A program made the translations under genes and the position numbers. A DNA stretch of 5,224 nucleotides from Nanobdellota archaeon (GTDB taxonomy: Archaea; Nanobdellota; Nanobdellia; Pacearchaeales; GW2011-AR1), in assembly GCA_018901625.1 (NCBI GenBank), contig JAHIEM010000069.1:1-5224 (forward strand), in the 5' to 3' direction. Below are positions 5,222 to 5,224 of the stretch, piece after piece. Under the pieces are notes generated by a model. That model ran no database searches. It saw only the letters and a program-made list of their open reading frames with translations, and was not told the origin of the DNA. Every line of letters starts with the position of its first letter. Within the stretch, counting starts at the first letter, position 1.

Positions 5222-5224
5222 ATT

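Overview
The window looks like a piece of a small, AT-rich archaeal genome, possibly of the DPANN type. This is inference. It rests on TATA-like boxes about 24-26 bases upstream of start codons that have no Shine-Dalgarno sequence (the pattern of leaderless archaeal transcripts), heavy AGA/GCA/TCA/GGA codon use, tight gene packing, and several proteins with no recognisable bacterial family. A low-GC bacterium, such as a CPR-type one, cannot be excluded, because the FabF-like ketosynthase is a mainly bacterial family.

Layout. Bases 1-158 hold the N-terminal 52 codons of a minus-strand gene that runs off the left edge. Bases 159-638 form a 480-base divergent intergenic region. It contains a dense series of short stem-loops built around TCAGAA/TTCTGA words, then a T7 run, then a TATA-like promoter for the plus-strand genes. 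Bases 639-3280 carry a two-gene plus-strand operon joined by an ATGA overlap: a U32-family (UbiU/UbiV/RlhA/TrhP-like) iron-sulfur protein and a FabF-type beta-ketoacyl synthase with a full catalytic triad and an extra segment before the active-site Cys. Bases 3281-5221 carry three tightly packed minus-strand genes, read right to left: a lipobox-containing envelope protein, a Cys-rich protein of unknown function coupled to it by an ATGA overlap, and a methyltransferase-like protein with a degenerate SAM-binding loop. The methyltransferase gene meets the ketosynthase gene end to end with no bases between them.

How the genes may work together. The plus-strand pair suggests carbon-carbon condensation of acyl chains by the ketosynthase, plus a U32 protein that by family analogy could be an oxygen-independent hydroxylase or another Fe-S enzyme. 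The neighbouring methyltransferase could modify the same product, but it sits on the opposite strand and may have its own promoter. The lipoprotein and Cys-rich genes look like a separate envelope-related unit. No mobile element, CRISPR array, tRNA or rRNA is visible. The two parts most likely to be undescribed are the U32-ketosynthase pair in this setting and the stem-loop array at about 171-543.
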